Shown here in pieces: positions 63,678-64,000 of a stretch of 64,000 bases of DNA; position 1 is the first letter of the stretch, and each line of letters opens with the position of its first letter. Origin of the DNA: Fusobacterium perfoetens (GTDB lineage: Bacteria > Fusobacteriota > Fusobacteriia > Fusobacteriales > Fusobacteriaceae). The notes under the pieces were generated by a model that was not told the origin of the DNA, made no database searches, and was given only the letters and a program-made list of their open reading frames with translations. Location: assembly GCF_021531595.1 (NCBI RefSeq), contig NZ_JADYUD010000005.1:101026-165025 (forward strand), read 5' to 3'. The position numbers and the translations under genes were made by a program.

Positions 63678-63699
63678 ATTAAGAATATTAGGAGAAAAA

Positions 63700-64000
63700 A
63701 TGGAAAGATATGATATTGAAAAACAATATGAAGAAGATGAAATTGATTTAACAGAACTTTTAAAAACAATAATCAAAGAAAGAAAAATAGTTATTGTAAT
63801 AACAATATTATGTACTATTATAGCAAGTGGTTTTGCTTTTTATAAAAATAATCAGCCTAAAATCTATTCAGCAGAAATTATATTAAGAAATAATTTTTTA
63901 AATATGGTATTATTAGAAAAAGATAAAACTTTTACTTTTGATGAATTAGAAATTAATATAGAAAGATTAGAAGGTTTTATTAGTAATAAAGAAATAAATG
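63700..64000 (+). CDS. Wzz/chain-length determinant family protein, 3' end outside window
   Basis: First 100 codons of a polysaccharide chain-length regulator. After an acidic start the motif EIDLTELLKTIIKERKIVIV leads into the first membrane segment (ITILCTIIASGFAF) and then the periplasmic domain (IYSAEIILRNNFL). It starts at ATG 63700 with AGGAG 6 bases upstream. It probably opens a new polysaccharide operon beyond the window. The C-terminal half of a similar protein lies inverted just upstream. Confidence 0.85.
   Translation, partial: MERYDIEKQYEEDEIDLTELLKTIIKERKIVIVITILCTIIASGFAFYKNNQPKIYSAEIILRNNFLNMVLLEKDKTFTFDELEINIERLEGFISNKEIN

Overview
The window is a stretch of very AT-rich bacterial chromosome that fits a Fusobacterium. 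The evidence is a low-GC Gram-negative gene set: KdsA for lipopolysaccharide, several lipoproteins, and a MurE with a DNPR motif. These sit beside Firmicutes-like traits: both PolC and DnaE, an Asp23/AmaP operon, and an rsgA-rpe cluster. Codon use is strongly A/T-biased and ribosome binding sites are strong AGGAGG. The species cannot be fixed from the sequence; the F. varium/ulcerans/mortiferum group is a guess. No rRNA, tRNA, CRISPR array or intact transposase gene was found.

Layout. (1) 1-7236 is the end of a surface-polysaccharide locus: a TarJ-like dehydrogenase (cut by the window edge), a frameshifted GT2 glycosyltransferase, a decayed EpsG/Wzy-type polymerase, a pyruvyl transferase with an Fe-S partner, and an MBOAT acyltransferase with a lipid-anchored-type partner. 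(2) 7590-13908 holds single genes: CoA transferase, WG-repeat protein, universal stress protein, two GNAT acetyltransferases and a Na/Pi cotransporter. (3) 13975-19118 holds two lipoproteins, a shrunken chorismate mutase/prephenate dehydratase-like protein, accD-accA and pfkA. (4) 19174-23735 (minus) runs PASTA protein-rsgA-rpe-MarR-rqcH. (5) 23916-33515 (plus) is a long translation/replication operon: hpt-rsmA-DUF4911-khpA-rimM-trmD-gamma carbonic anhydrase-SPOUT methyltransferase-polC-EamA. (6) 33625-42054 (minus) holds dcyD-zupT, murE-kdsA, putP, a PTS IIA gene and a ROK kinase. (7) 42105-45533 (plus) holds trpS, a guanine deaminase gene and a purine permease gene, each with its own RNA leader. 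(8) 45606-62563 (minus) holds ftsX-envC-nadK-recN-xer-like-era, a split transketolase, and dnaE-accB-accC-asp23-amaP-DUF2273-nusB. (9) From 62743 the window re-enters polysaccharide territory, with an inverted Wzz fragment facing an intact wzz that runs off the end.

The most interesting material is regulatory RNA. Four leaders occur within 4 kb. putP has a near-consensus promoter, a 16-codon leader peptide ending Pro-stop with rare CCC/CCG proline codons, competing stems and a terminator. trpS has a 13-codon leader peptide with tandem Trp codons and a terminator. The guanine deaminase gene is preceded by a compact, apparently pseudoknotted RNA with a terminator and a matching antiterminator, which I cannot assign to a known class. 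The purine permease gene carries a recognisable guanine-type riboswitch.

Second theme: several conserved loci carry altered members of well-known families. These are a BCCP without the usual biotinylation motif, an Xer-like protein without catalytic residues, a PASTA protein in the place of a PASTA kinase, FtsX without FtsE, and a P-protein lacking most of its dehydratase domain. Dispersed repeats include a 206-bp MITE-like element and 26-bp palindromes at the polysaccharide loci.
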